A stretch of 64,000 bases of DNA from CAVZAB01 sp963773155 (GCA_963773155.1 CAVZAB010000017.1:108549-172548); one strand, 5' to 3'; shown: positions 34,894 through 44,729, numbered from the stretch's first letter. Numbers and translations: made by a program. The notes: a model not told the origin generated them from the sequence alone.

Positions 34894-36738
34894 TTAGACC
34901 CCTATTCTTTGCTTTTGCTTGGCCATCCGATGGTCTTTGGCGGCCGCCTCCACTGTCGGACGGTTGGAGACCTCTGGCACGCCCACGTCCCACCAGGCGT
35001 CGCCCGGCGTCCACTGGTCGGGATCGGTGTCGACGACAATGACGCTGGTGCGATCGGCCACCTTGGCGCGGTCGATGGCGCGCTCGAGATCGGCCAGCGA
35101 ATGGACGTGTTCGGCGATGGCGCCCATTGCCTGCGCGTGCTGGGCGAAATCCACCCCGACCAGCCGCTCGTGTCGGCAATCCTTGATCATATTGTTGAAG
35201 GAGGGAACGCCCTTATAGGTCTGCAACCGATTGATGACGGCAAAGCCGCCATTGTCGCAGACCACGACAATCAGCTTATGACCGGCAAGGACCGACGAGT
35301 AAATATCGGAATTCATCATGAGATAGGAACCGTCGCCGACCAGAACGATCACCTCGGCGTCCGGCAGCGCCATTTTGGTTCCCCAACCGCCGGCGATTTC
35401 GTAGCCCATGCAGGAAAATCCGAATTCGCAATCGAACGTTCCGGGTGATTTGATCTTCCAATTCTTGGTCAATTCGCCCGGCAAACCGCCAGCCGCCGTA
35501 ATCACCCGGTCGCGGTCACCTGCCTTACGATTGACCGTCCCGACAACCTGCGCGTAACTCGGCCGCTCGGTATTGGTTGGCTTGGTCCGTTGCGCAACCG
35601 TCGTGTTCCACTCGGCATACAGCGACTTTGCGCGTGCCGTCCAGGCCGCGGGTCCTGCATAATCCGCAAGCGCCAAATCAAGATCCGCCAGAACCTCCCG
35701 GGCATCGCCGACAAGCGGGTGGGCCAGATGCTTGCCGGCGTCGAAACGGGCGGTATTGATGCCGATTAGCCGGAAATTTTCCGCCTGAAACACCGACCAC
35801 GACCCCGTCGTGAAATCTTGCAGGCGGGTGCCGATTGCCACAACAACATCGGCCTCGGCGGCCAATGCATTCGCCGAAGCCGCACCGATCACACCGATCG
35901 GCCCAGCATTCATCGGGTGTTCGTGCACCAGAACCCCGCGGCCGGCGATCGTTTCGACGACGGGTATCCGCCGCCTTTGCGCGAAGGCACCGAGTTCGCT
36001 CGTCGCCAGTGAATAATGAACGCCACCCCCCGCGATGATCAGCGGCTTCTTGGCCAAAGCTAGCACGCCGGCAGCTTCGGCGACCTCCCGGCGATCGGGA
36101 CGCGGTCGGCGAATTGCGTGGATGCGAGGCTCAAAGAAACGTTCGGGATAATCGTAGGCCTGACCTTGGGTGTCCTGGCACAGCGCGAGAAAGGTCGGGC
36201 CGCAATCGGCCGGATCGAGCATCGTGGCGACTGCCTGCGGCAGCGATTGCAAGATCTGCTGCGGCAAGCTGATGCGATCCCAATAGCGCGTGACCGCCTT
36301 GAAGGCATCGTTGACGGTCAGCGTCGGATTGTTGAAATGCTCGACCTGCTGCAACACCGGATCCGGCACGCGATTGGCAAAAGTGTCGCCGGCCAGAAGC
36401 AGCAAGGGTAAGCGATTGGCATGCGCCGCACCGGCCGCCGTGACCATGTTGAGCGCGCCCGGGCCAATCGATGCCGCCGCAATCATAATCTGTTGGCGAT
36501 TGCGTGTTTTCGCAAAGGCAAGCGCGGCGAGTGCCATGGATTGCTCGTTTTGGCCGCGCCAAGTTGGCAATGTCTCCTGGACCTGCTCCAGCGCTTCCGA
36601 AAGGCAAGTGACGTTACCGTGGCCGAATATGCCGAAAAGGCCGGCGAAAAGCGGTACATCCTTACCATCGACGCTGGTGCGCTGAGCGCAGAGATAGCGT
36701 ACCAGAGCCTGAGCCATGGTCAGACGAATGGTCCTCAT
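34894..36738 (-). CDS. iolD: 3D-(3,5/4)-trihydroxycyclohexane-1,2-dione acylhydrolase (IolD-like)
   Basis: A 614-residue ThDP-dependent hydrolase of the usual IolD length. In myo-inositol catabolism it opens the diketone ring to 5-deoxyglucuronate. Evidence: N-terminal MRTIRLTMAQALVRYL and LFAGLFGIFGHGNV, typical of IolD; SIGPGALNMVTAAG; ThDP motif GDGSYLMMNSDIYSS...CDNGGFAVIN; and WWDVGVPEVS at the C-terminus. The start at 36738 has a GGGGAGA site. No other inositol genes (iolB, iolC, iolE, iolG) are in this window, so it is an orphan here; inositol or another cyclitol pathway must be completed elsewhere. Confidence 0.9.
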   Translation of the reverse strand: MRTIRLTMAQALVRYLCAQRTSVDGKDVPLFAGLFGIFGHGNVTCLSEALEQVQETLPTWRGQNEQSMALAALAFAKTRNRQQIMIAAASIGPGALNMVTAAGAAHANRLPLLLLAGDTFANRVPDPVLQQVEHFNNPTLTVNDAFKAVTRYWDRISLPQQILQSLPQAVATMLDPADCGPTFLALCQDTQGQAYDYPERFFEPRIHAIRRPRPDRREVAEAAGVLALAKKPLIIAGGGVHYSLATSELGAFAQRRRIPVVETIAGRGVLVHEHPMNAGPIGVIGAASANALAAEADVVVAIGTRLQDFTTGSWSVFQAENFRLIGINTARFDAGKHLAHPLVGDAREVLADLDLALADYAGPAAWTARAKSLYAEWNTTVAQRTKPTNTERPSYAQVVGTVNRKAGDRDRVITAAGGLPGELTKNWKIKSPGTFDCEFGFSCMGYEIAGGWGTKMALPDAEVIVLVGDGSYLMMNSDIYSSVLAGHKLIVVVCDNGGFAVINRLQTYKGVPSFNNMIKDCRHERLVGVDFAQHAQAMGAIAEHVHSLADLERAIDRAKVADRTSVIVVDTDPDQWTPGDAWWDVGVPEVSNRPTVEAAAKDHRMAKQKQRIGV

Positions 36739-36881
36739 TGGCGTTTCTCCCCGTATTGGCCTGCTTGATGCCAGCCTGCCCTTGTTGCAGGCGCGCGGCA
36801 AGCGCGAAGGCAGTCTTATCTCAGGCCGATCCTGGCGGCGCGCCGGTTGCGGCGAGAACGTCTCGCGCCTATGCTCAGTCC

Positions 36882-37142
36882 ATGCTTAGACGCCTTTGGG
36901 TTCTGCCAATCGAGCGCCGCGGGGCGATTGGTATCCTTGTTAGCCTGGTCGGCATCGCCTTCGCGCCGCCGACGCTGGCGGCTGAGCGCAATGGTAGAAA
37001 ACCGTCGGCCGCCAAGCTGCAAATGCCGCAGCCGGCGCGACAGAAGGCACCCGACCGACAGAGCGGCCGCGATTGGTCAGGCGCCTATGGCGGCATCAAC
37101 TTGGGCGCTCCTCCTAAGGAGCCGGATTGGCGCCTGCCGTAG
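36882..37142 (+). CDS. Possible small secreted protein
   Basis: An 86-residue frame beginning MLRRLWVLPIERRGAIGIL with a plausible signal peptide ending near PTLAAE. The mature part is basic and proline/glutamine-rich and ends shortly after DWSGAYGGINLG, a phrase that resembles the first strand of small outer-membrane beta-barrels (WTGFYVG-type). It then stops, so this may be a truncated porin-like start or an unrelated peptide. No ribosome-binding site is obvious. Confidence 0.4.
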   Translation: MLRRLWVLPIERRGAIGILVSLVGIAFAPPTLAAERNGRKPSAAKLQMPQPARQKAPDRQSGRDWSGAYGGINLGAPPKEPDWRLP

Positions 37143-37358
37143 CCTTGGACGGCTGGGCGGGCGCGCGAAGCGCTGGCTTGAAGCGTTTAATAAAATGCGG
37201 TTTACTCAACAACCAAACTAAACAGCGACGATCCACCAATGTCTTGCCGACCGGGCCCTGAACCGGGTCGGCCGCAGGGCCAAGCAAAGGCAAAGCCGGC
37301 CCGCCGCGTCGGGCAAAATTTGCGCAGGCACAATCAGGCCGCCCAGGGAGGAGAGCCC

Positions 37359-38348
37359 GTGAAAAAACTGATCAACGCAACCGCCGAAGTCCTTAATGAA
37401 AGCCTCGACGGCTTTGCTGCCGCGCATGCCGATATTGTTCGTTTGGGGCCAGAGCGAAAATACGTTTGCCGCAAGACGCTGCGGGCCGGCAAGGTCGGCT
37501 TGTTGTCCGGCGGCGGATCGGGACACGAACCATTGCACGCCGGCTTTGTCGGGGTCGGGATGCTCGATGCGGCCTGCCCAGGCCAAGTCTTCACCGCACC
37601 AACGCCTGATCAGATGGTGGCCGCCGCCCAGGCGGTCGATACCGGCGCCGGCTGTCTCTTCATCGTCAAGAACTACGAGGGAGACATTATGAATTTCGAA
37701 ATGGCCGCCGAAATGTGTGACCGCAATGTCGCGACCGTCATTACCAACGACGACGTCGCGGTCGAGAATTCCCTTTACACCACTGGTCGGCGCGGCGTCG
37801 CCGGAACATTGATTGTCGAAAAGATCGTCGGCGCCGCCGCCGAGACGCTGCGTCCGATCGCGGATCTGAAGGCGCTGGGCGAGCACGTCAATCGGCAAAC
37901 CCGCTCGATGGGCGTCGCCCTGACCTCGTGCATTGTCCCGGCCGCCGGCACGCCGACCTTCCAGATCGAGCCGGACCAGATCGAAATGGGGGTCGGTATC
38001 CACGGTGAACCCGGTCGACGCCGCGTTCCCTTGCGACCGGCCCGCGAAATTGTCGACGAGCTGGTCACGGCGATCGTCGGCGATTTTCCCGATCGCAAAC
38101 ACGGCGAGATCATCCTGCTGATCAATGGATTCGGTGGGACGCCTGCAATGGAACTCTATCTTGTTTACAACAATGCCCGCAGCCTTCTCGCTAAGCATGG
38201 GTTGCGGGTCGCGCGTTCGCTGGTTGGCAATTACGTCACCTCCCTCGAGATGGCGGGATGCTCGATCACCGTCTGCCTTGCCGACACCGATATGCTGCGT
38301 TTGTGGGACGCTCCGGTCCACACCGCTGGTCTGCGCTGGGGCATGTGA
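37359..38348 (+). CDS. dhaK: Dihydroxyacetone kinase subunit DhaK
   Basis: A 329-residue DhaK-family protein starting at the GTG at 37359, which follows GGGAGGAG. GGGSGHEP at 51-58 is the substrate-binding loop, and H215 in GVGIHGEPG is the residue that binds dihydroxyacetone as a hemiaminal. It presents the keto-sugar for phosphorylation by a DhaL domain. DhaL (and DhaM) are not encoded beside it, so the partner must be elsewhere or the protein acts on another short ketose such as erythrulose. Convergent with the threonine dehydratase gene. Confidence 0.9.
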   Translation: MKKLINATAEVLNESLDGFAAAHADIVRLGPERKYVCRKTLRAGKVGLLSGGGSGHEPLHAGFVGVGMLDAACPGQVFTAPTPDQMVAAAQAVDTGAGCLFIVKNYEGDIMNFEMAAEMCDRNVATVITNDDVAVENSLYTTGRRGVAGTLIVEKIVGAAAETLRPIADLKALGEHVNRQTRSMGVALTSCIVPAAGTPTFQIEPDQIEMGVGIHGEPGRRRVPLRPAREIVDELVTAIVGDFPDRKHGEIILLINGFGGTPAMELYLVYNNARSLLAKHGLRVARSLVGNYVTSLEMAGCSITVCLADTDMLRLWDAPVHTAGLRWGM

Positions 38349-38368
38349 TCGCCCGCGCGGCTGCGACC

Positions 38369-39364
38369 CTAGTTTGCCAGGCCGGTCCCGCCGAGGAGGC
38401 GTGCGAAGGTCGCAAGATCGACATTGCCGCCGCTGACCATGATCCCGACGCGCCGCCCGCGGCAGGGCAAGCCCGCCGCCAGGACCGCCGCCGCGGCTAG
38501 ACAGCCGGTCGGCTCGACGACGAGCTTCATGCGTTCGGCAAAAAAGGCCATTGTCTTGACCAATGCGGCATCGCTCACCGTTACAATATCTTCGACGAGT
38601 GCCTGAATGATGGGAAAATTCAGCTGGCCGAGATGGGTGGTCAGGGCGCCGTCGGCGATCGATTTGGGTGCGGGGATCCGCAGCACCTGGCCGGCGCGCA
38701 GAGATTGCTGGCCGTCGTTTCCCGCTTCTGGCTCGACCCCAATGACCCGGCAGCCCGGCGAAAGGGCATCGGCCGCAATTGCACTGCCGGCCAGAAGGCC
38801 GCCACCACCCAAGCAGACCAGTAAGAGATCAAGCTCGCCGACGTCCTCGAAGAGTTCGCGGGCTGCTGTTCCCTGCCCGGCGATTATATCGGCATGATCG
38901 TAGGGCGGAATGAGCACGAGCCCCTCCTCGCGTGCCATTGCATCGCCAATTTCCTCGCGGTTCTGCACATAGCGGTCATAACGAACGACGCGCGCCCCGT
39001 AAGCCTTGGTCGCCTCGACTTTCATGGCCGGCGCATCATCTGGCATAATAATCGTTGCTTGGGCCCCTTGCAGTTGCGCCGCCAGGGCAACCGCCTGGGC
39101 ATGGTTTCCCGACGAATAGGCAAGAATGCCCTGCCTGCGCTTTTCGCAGCCGAGGGCGGCGATCGCATTAAAAGCGCCGCGAAACTTGAAGGATCCGGTT
39201 CGTTGAAAGCTCTCGCATTTGAAAAACAGATGCGCTTGTGTCGTTTCGTCGGCCGTGCGCGACGTAAGTGTTGGCGTGCGCCGCACCGATTGGCCGATGC
39301 GCGCCGCCGCCTGTTCGATAGCGGCAAAGCCGAGCCTGATGCCTTGGCTGTCCGGTCCGCTCAC
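38369..39364 (-). CDS. PLP-dependent threonine/serine dehydratase-like enzyme
   Basis: A 331-residue fold-type II PLP enzyme. The lysine is K60 in GSFKFRGAFNA, with YSSGNHAQAVA for substrate carboxylate binding and LGGGGLLAG for the PLP phosphate. It lacks the C-terminal regulatory ACT domain of biosynthetic IlvA, so it is of the catabolic or serine-racemase-like kind: threonine to 2-oxobutyrate and/or serine to pyruvate. The start is a GTG at 39364. It is followed upstream by mgtA on the same strand after a 70-bp gap. Confidence 0.9.
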   Translation of the reverse strand: MSGPDSQGIRLGFAAIEQAAARIGQSVRRTPTLTSRTADETTQAHLFFKCESFQRTGSFKFRGAFNAIAALGCEKRRQGILAYSSGNHAQAVALAAQLQGAQATIIMPDDAPAMKVEATKAYGARVVRYDRYVQNREEIGDAMAREEGLVLIPPYDHADIIAGQGTAARELFEDVGELDLLLVCLGGGGLLAGSAIAADALSPGCRVIGVEPEAGNDGQQSLRAGQVLRIPAPKSIADGALTTHLGQLNFPIIQALVEDIVTVSDAALVKTMAFFAERMKLVVEPTGCLAAAAVLAAGLPCRGRRVGIMVSGGNVDLATFARLLGGTGLAN

Positions 39365-39434
39365 GCTGTGCCTCCGTCTTTTCCAACCTTGACGCCTGCG
39401 GCTGTTTGCCGGTCAGACGGCCGGGGCGGCATTG

Positions 39435-42071
39435 TCACATGCCCCAGCGCCGCACGAACCATGTTTTCACCAAATGGGTGAGGCAGGAATAGCAAAACAG
39501 AACGGCGACGATGAACAGCCAAAAGAGCGATGGCAACCGAGTGAACCCCAGCGTCCTGCCGAGCCACGTATAGGGCAATGCTACGCTGATCGCGCAAATG
39601 ACGAGCGTCGTCGTACTCAGGGCAAGGCTGGCATGGCTTTGCAGGAACGGAATCCGTGCCGTCCGGATGATATGAATGATCAGCGTCTGGGTGAGAATCG
39701 ACTGCACGAACCAGCCGGTCTGGAACAGCGCCGGATTATTCCAGGCATTGAATGCATAGAGCATGGTAAAGAAGGTCGCATAGTCGAAGATCGAACTGAT
39801 CGGCCCAATGAACAGCATGAATTTGAAGATATTGCCAATGTCCCACCGGCGTGGCGCCTCGAGATATTCCTCGTCGACATTGTCGGTCGGAATCGCGGTT
39901 TGCGAGAAATCGTAAAGCAGGTTGTTGGTCAACACTTGGATCGGCGTCATCGGCAGAAACGGCAGGAAGATGCTGGCCCCAAGAACGCTGAACATGTTCC
40001 CGTAATTGGAGCTTGCACCCATCTTAATGTATTTTGAAATGTTGGCGAATATCTTGCGGCCTTCGATGACGCCTTCCTGCAGCACCATCAGGCTCTTTTC
40101 CAACAGGATGATATCGGCCGATTCCTTGGCAATGTCGACCGCCGTGTCGACGGAAATGCCGACGTCGGCGGCTTTAAGGGCAGGGCTGTCATTGATCCCA
40201 TCGCCGAGGAACCCGACGACGTGGTTGCGCCGGTGGAGCGCCCCAACGACACGCGCCTTCTGGGCCGGCGATACCTTAGCAAAGACCGTGGTCGGCTCGG
40301 CAAGATCGGCCAATTGATCGTCGCTCATCGCTTCGATTTCCGAGCCAAGAACGATACGATCGACTTGCAAACCGACTTCCCGGCAAACCTTTCGCGTAAT
40401 CACCTCGTTGTCGCCAGTCAGTATCTTCACCTCGACGCCGGACTTTCGCAGGACGGCCAGCGCCGCCTGGGCGCTGTCCTTGGGCGGATCGAGAAAGGCA
40501 ATATAGCCCAGCAGGGTGAGAGCGAACTCGTCCTCGGCGCGGTATTCCTTCTTCAGATCGGTGATTTCCTTGTAGGCGACCGCGACGAGTCGAAAGCCAT
40601 CCTCGTTCAGTGCTTTTGATAGGACTTGCGCTTGGACAAGATGCCCTTGGTCGAGCCCGCCGAAATCGCGATCGAGCGCGTAGGAATTGCAGGCGGCAAA
40701 GACCTCCTCGACCGCACCCTTGCAAATCATCAGGTGTGAGCCGTCCTCGCGCGACAATATAACCGACATCCGACGGCGAGAAAAATCGAAGGGAATTTCG
40801 TCGTACCTTTCGTAGCTGTGCCTGAGATGGAGATTTTGCCCGAGTTCCACATGCTGGAGCACCGCGACGTCGAGCAGGTTCTTGAGGCCAGACTGATAGT
40901 AGGAATTCAAATAGGCATATTCGAGCACCCGTTCGCTATCCTGGCCGCTGACGTCCAGATGCCGCTTCAGAATGATGTGGTCCTGTGTCAGGGTTCCGGT
41001 TTTATCGGTGCACAGAACATCCATGGCTCCGAAATTCTGAATCGAATGAAGGCGCTTGACTATGGCCCGCTTCTTCGACATCGCGATAGCGCCCTTGGCC
41101 AGGTTAACTGTGACGATCATCGGCAGCATTTCCGGCGTCAGCCCGACGGCCACCGCGACCGCAAAAAGCAGCGCTTCGAGCCAATCTCCCTTGGTCAGGC
41201 CGTTGATCAGAAAGACTGCCGGCCCCATCACCACGATGAAACCGATCATCAGCCAGGTGAACCGATTGATCCCCTTGTCGAAACTGGTCAATTCGCGCTG
41301 CCCGGCGATCGAATCAGCCAATTGGCCGAAATAGGTTCTTGGCCCCGTATGCACGATCACACCGGTGGCAAAACCGCTGACCACGCTGCCACCCATGAAG
41401 CACAGATTGGGCAGGCTGAAGGGATCGCTGACGACGCCGTCAAATCGCTGCGCTGACTTCTCGGCCGGCATCGATTCCCCGGTCAGTGCAGCCTGGTTTA
41501 TGAAGAGATCCTTGGCTGTTACCAGGCGCAGATCGGCCGGTATCATGTCACCCGCCGAAAGCGAGACGACGTCACCCGGCACCAGTTGATCTATATGAAT
41601 TTCGCAAAAGACAGCGGCAGCGCCGCGACGCTTGACACTCGCTGTTGTCTTGACCATCGCCCGCAGACTTGCGGCGGCCTCATTCGAGCGATGCTCTTGA
41701 ACGAAGGCAGTCACAATCGCCAAAACCACCATGACCGTGATGACCACTGCCGCGCGCGTGTCGCCTAGTCCGTAGGAAACGGCTGCAAGACCCAGCAAAA
41801 GGGCGTTCAGCGGGTTGCGGGCCCGCGCCCACAATTCCTGTACGACGCTAGCGCGGGCGTCGCGGGCGATCAGGTTCGGGCCGTATTTGACCTGGCGGCG
41901 TTCGACCTCGGCCATCGAAAGGCCGTCGGGCGCGCTGTCAAGCGCTGACCAGACGGCGTCGGGGTCGAGCGCACTGGCGGCAACAATTTCGCCGGTTTGA
42001 AACGGCGCGCTCGGCTGAGGCCGCGACGACCGCTTCGACCAGTGCCACCATCCAGAAAGTGTTTCGTTCAT
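39435..42071 (-). CDS. mgtA: Mg2+-importing P-type ATPase (MgtA/MgtB type)
   Basis: An 878-residue P3B ATPase. The phosphorylated aspartate is D356 in CTDKTGTLT; TGES of the actuator domain is at 197-200; the membrane helix 4 motif LTPEMLPMIV, diagnostic for MgtA, is at 311-320; the hinge FLGDGINDSPALK is present. Ten membrane helices are expected. It imports Mg2+ into the cytoplasm when magnesium is scarce. The ATG at 42071 (AGAGG upstream) was chosen over an ATG at 42092. Its leader carries an exact 50-bp tandem duplication, which may relate to regulation. No PhoPQ genes or typical Mg2+ riboswitch were recognised. Confidence 0.93.
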   Translation of the reverse strand: MNETLSGWWHWSKRSSRPQPSAPFQTGEIVAASALDPDAVWSALDSAPDGLSMAEVERRQVKYGPNLIARDARASVVQELWARARNPLNALLLGLAAVSYGLGDTRAAVVITVMVVLAIVTAFVQEHRSNEAAASLRAMVKTTASVKRRGAAAVFCEIHIDQLVPGDVVSLSAGDMIPADLRLVTAKDLFINQAALTGESMPAEKSAQRFDGVVSDPFSLPNLCFMGGSVVSGFATGVIVHTGPRTYFGQLADSIAGQRELTSFDKGINRFTWLMIGFIVVMGPAVFLINGLTKGDWLEALLFAVAVAVGLTPEMLPMIVTVNLAKGAIAMSKKRAIVKRLHSIQNFGAMDVLCTDKTGTLTQDHIILKRHLDVSGQDSERVLEYAYLNSYYQSGLKNLLDVAVLQHVELGQNLHLRHSYERYDEIPFDFSRRRMSVILSREDGSHLMICKGAVEEVFAACNSYALDRDFGGLDQGHLVQAQVLSKALNEDGFRLVAVAYKEITDLKKEYRAEDEFALTLLGYIAFLDPPKDSAQAALAVLRKSGVEVKILTGDNEVITRKVCREVGLQVDRIVLGSEIEAMSDDQLADLAEPTTVFAKVSPAQKARVVGALHRRNHVVGFLGDGINDSPALKAADVGISVDTAVDIAKESADIILLEKSLMVLQEGVIEGRKIFANISKYIKMGASSNYGNMFSVLGASIFLPFLPMTPIQVLTNNLLYDFSQTAIPTDNVDEEYLEAPRRWDIGNIFKFMLFIGPISSIFDYATFFTMLYAFNAWNNPALFQTGWFVQSILTQTLIIHIIRTARIPFLQSHASLALSTTTLVICAISVALPYTWLGRTLGFTRLPSLFWLFIVAVLFCYSCLTHLVKTWFVRRWGM

Positions 42072-42099
42072 GCCGGGCCTCTGGAACGGCATTGCCGGC

Positions 42100-42199
42100 C
42101 TGCCATCGTCGGTCTCAAACCCAGCCCTGCCATCGATGAGAGGCAGCTCCTGCCATCGTCGGTCTCAAACCCAGCCCTGCCATCGATGAGAGGCAGCTC
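42100..42199. repeat. Exact 50-bp tandem duplication in the mgtA leader
   Basis: Units 42100-42149 and 42150-42199 are identical in all 50 bases. Each unit contains CTGCCATCG twice and an inverted repeat CTGCC/GGCAG around ATCGATGAGA, so each can fold as a small hairpin in the mgtA 5' leader. The repeat ends 29 bp before the preferred start codon (and 8 bp before the alternative ATG). Confidence 0.95.
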
Positions 42200-42582
42200 T
42201 TGGTAGCGGGCACCGGCAGTCCACTCGTTGACCCAGGTCAAACGCGTGCAGAGCTAGTCGAGCCTCACGTCTGGCGCGCCATTCCCCCTGGCATTCAACC
42301 AGAGTTTGCAGCCTTCGTCATTGGCCTGTACTTTCGCCATTCCATCGTCCGACTCGTCCTGTCGGCCGGATAATCCGCGACTGGGGGGAGAACCAGGGTA
42401 CAAGGAGCTTGAAGGCCACCCCGTTTCGAACTCTGCCATGGCCAGTGGGTTTGGCATGGCGCAGTTCGGGGCGAGCACGGCGTTCCGTCCGGTCGTTCCG
42501 ATCCTTGCGCGGCGTTCGCCCCGACAGAGCAGCGATGCGAGGCTTCGGCGCGAGGCGAGGCGCCGCTTCGAGAGGAGGCGAT
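42200..42582. other. Intergenic region between divergent mgtA and kynU
   Basis: 383 bp holding the promoters of mgtA (leftward) and kynureninase (rightward). Several long but unconvincing open frames cross it on both strands. The AGAGGAGG ribosome-binding site of kynU is at 42571-42578. No clear operator was found. Confidence 0.5.
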
Positions 42583-43827
42583 ATGATACATAGCCGATCG
42601 ACCTGCCAGGAGGCGGACGGACGCGATCCGACCGGACATCTGCGGGAGATGTTCGTCCTGCCTGAGGGAGTCATTTACCTCGACGGCAATTCCCTGGGCC
42701 CGGCATCCAGGACGAGTATTGAGGCGATAGAGCACCTCATCGAGCAGGAATGGGCCCAGGGCCTGATCCGCAGCTGGAATGACGCGGGCTGGTTCCAAAT
42801 GCCGACATTCCTCGGCGACGGGCTGGCCGAGATCCTCGGTGCGGACAAAGGCCAGGCGCTCGTCTGCGATACCACGTCGATCAATCTCTACAAGGTCTTG
42901 CACGCGGCTGTGGCCCTGCGACCCGAACGAAACGTCATCGTGAGCGAAGCCGATTCCTTTCCTACGGATCTCTACGTGCTCGAAGGCGTCGTCACCTCAT
43001 TGCCGCACGAATACCGCATTAGGCTGATCGGTCGCGATGTGGACAATATTGATCAGGCTCTCGATGAGAACACGGCAATCGTCTTGCTGTCGCATGTCAA
43101 CTATCGAACGGGCGAACTGCTCGACCTGCGGGCGATTAGCGAGAAAGCGCATGCGGTTGGCGCTCTGGTGATCTGGGACCTAAGCCATAGCGTCGGCGTC
43201 GTGCCTCTGGCGCTCGATACGGACGGTGCCGATTTTGCGATTGGTTGCACCTACAAATATTTGAATGCCGGTCCTGGGGCGCCGGCCTTCCTGTATGTGG
43301 CCCAGCGCCATATCGCCCTATCGCGGCAACCGCTGCAGGGCTGGTGGGGGCATGCGGAGCCTTTTGCCTTCGACCCCTGTTTCAAACCCGATCCGGGCAT
43401 CAGGAAGTTTCTCTGCGGAACCCAGCCGATCATCTCCATGAAAGGCGTGCAAACCGCGCTCGAGCATTGCCGGCCAACGGACATCGATGCCTTGCGGTCG
43501 AAGAGCCTGGCGCTGACCGACCTTTTCATGGCGCTGGTCGAACAGCGCTGCAAGGAATTCAACCTCGAGATCGTGACACCGCGCAACCAACGCCAGCGGG
43601 GCAGCCAGGTCTCGATTGAATTTGCCGAGGGCTATCCCGTCGTCCGGGCGATGATCGCGCAAGGCGTGATCGGTGATTTCCGGGCACCGAACATCATGCG
43701 GTTCGGTATTGCGCCGTCCTACATCCGCTTTGTCGATGTGTGGGACGCTGTCGAGACCCTGCGCCAATGCCTCACGGCCAAAGTGTGGCAAGATTCCCGC
43801 TACAACCGGAGGACAACAGTCACCTGA
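42583..43827 (+). CDS. kynU: Kynureninase
   Basis: A 414-residue PLP enzyme that cleaves kynurenine (or 3-hydroxykynurenine) to (hydroxy)anthranilate and alanine. YLDGNSLGP at 32-40 is a hallmark of kynureninase; the PLP lysine is K225 in CTYKYLNAGPGAPAF; WDLSHSVGVVPL holds the PLP aspartate. The ATG at 42583 is fixed by a strong AGAGGAGG site. No tryptophan dioxygenase or kynurenine formamidase is next to it, so it appears as a single-gene unit ending in a stem-loop. Confidence 0.94.
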   Translation: MIHSRSTCQEADGRDPTGHLREMFVLPEGVIYLDGNSLGPASRTSIEAIEHLIEQEWAQGLIRSWNDAGWFQMPTFLGDGLAEILGADKGQALVCDTTSINLYKVLHAAVALRPERNVIVSEADSFPTDLYVLEGVVTSLPHEYRIRLIGRDVDNIDQALDENTAIVLLSHVNYRTGELLDLRAISEKAHAVGALVIWDLSHSVGVVPLALDTDGADFAIGCTYKYLNAGPGAPAFLYVAQRHIALSRQPLQGWWGHAEPFAFDPCFKPDPGIRKFLCGTQPIISMKGVQTALEHCRPTDIDALRSKSLALTDLFMALVEQRCKEFNLEIVTPRNQRQRGSQVSIEFAEGYPVVRAMIAQGVIGDFRAPNIMRFGIAPSYIRFVDVWDAVETLRQCLTAKVWQDSRYNRRTTVT

Positions 43828-43865
43828 GTGGCACACCAGTCACGGTCCCTTTCGCCAGCCATGGC

Positions 43866-43891
43866 CTGTCAGACGCGTTGCGGTCTGACAG
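43866..43891 (+). terminator. 9-bp stem-loop after kynU
   Basis: CTGTCAGAC / GTCTGACAG with an 8-nt loop, 38 bp after the kynU stop. The stem is perfect, but no T-run follows, so it may be a weak or Rho-assisted terminator or an mRNA 3'-end stabiliser. Confidence 0.5.
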
Positions 43892-44039
43892 CCGGCCAAG
43901 GTTGAGTCCAAGCAGACATGTCGCCGCGCTCGGCCCGTCGCAATTGATCGTAAGGGGCGGCGTTCTACTCGTTCACGCTGCCGGCGCGCGACGTCGTCAA
44001 TAGGCGCGGCTTGTCAATGGCAGCTTTTCGGGCGCGCTT

Positions 44040-44593
44040 TTGACTGCCGGCATTTCCGGGCCTGCCGTGGGAAAAAGACTTAATCTGGCGATCTGTCTGC
44101 CAAGTCTTATCGTAATCCCGCCCCAGCCTGCAGCGTCGGGGCCGCCGGATATCGAGCCGCTGATACGGCCGCATTCATTGCCGCGTCGCAGGCATCGTTT
44201 CGCCCTGGTGCCGCTCGCCGCCATCCTTGCCGGGAACAGCTTCGTTTTTGCCGGTCTGTCCGCCCATTTTCTCCCGGTCCTCCAAACCTTGGGACAGAGC
44301 GCCGCCACAGCGCTCGCCATCGGTCCTGTCGGTCCCGCCCAGGTGCGCGGACTGGAGTTGGCGCTCGGCCCAGCCTGCCGGCCCAAACGATCGCTCGTAG
44401 CGACCGGCCTGCCCGCGCTTGCCTTGGCTCCATTGACGGTAACGGGCGCGGGCCCTCGCAACGGGAGGGGTAGGGCGAGATCCTCGGAAAAATTGCCGCC
44501 GCCGGGCTTGCGGCGACGCCGTCAGCGCCTCTGCTCTTTGCCTTTTTTGTTGGTCGGTTCGGTCCGACTGCTGGCCTCGCGATTGCCGCCTAG
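44040..44593 (+). pseudogene. Remnant of a MFS transporter (C-terminal half, frameshifted)
   Basis: The frame from about 44040 reads LAICLPSLIVIPPQ, then HRFALVPLAAILAGNSFVFAGLSAHFLPVLQTLG and ALAIGPVGPAQVRGLELALG, which resembles the central loop and helices 7-9 of a MFS family common in rhizobia. The coding resemblance then moves to another frame at about 44478, ILGKIAAAGLAATPSAPLLFAFFVGRFGPTAGLAIAA, ending in TAG at 44593, the usual C-terminal helices. The N-terminal half is missing and the glycine-rich middle is scrambled. A decayed transporter; the long open frame continuing to 45203 is not a gene. Confidence 0.6.
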
Positions 44594-44729
44594 TCGCTTG
44601 CTGCCAAGCTTTTTCTTGCGACCTGGTTCCATCGGTTCAACAATTGAGCGGCGGCGCGGCCGTTACCGCCCTATCGGCTGGGCGCCGCTTGCGATGGCCG
44701 CGCCGACGCAGGGGCCGAAAGGCGCAAAT

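Noticed and set aside
42254..42478. A 74-residue minus-strand frame between mgtA and kynU
   Set aside because: No family resemblance and weak start; it probably only reflects GC-driven openness.
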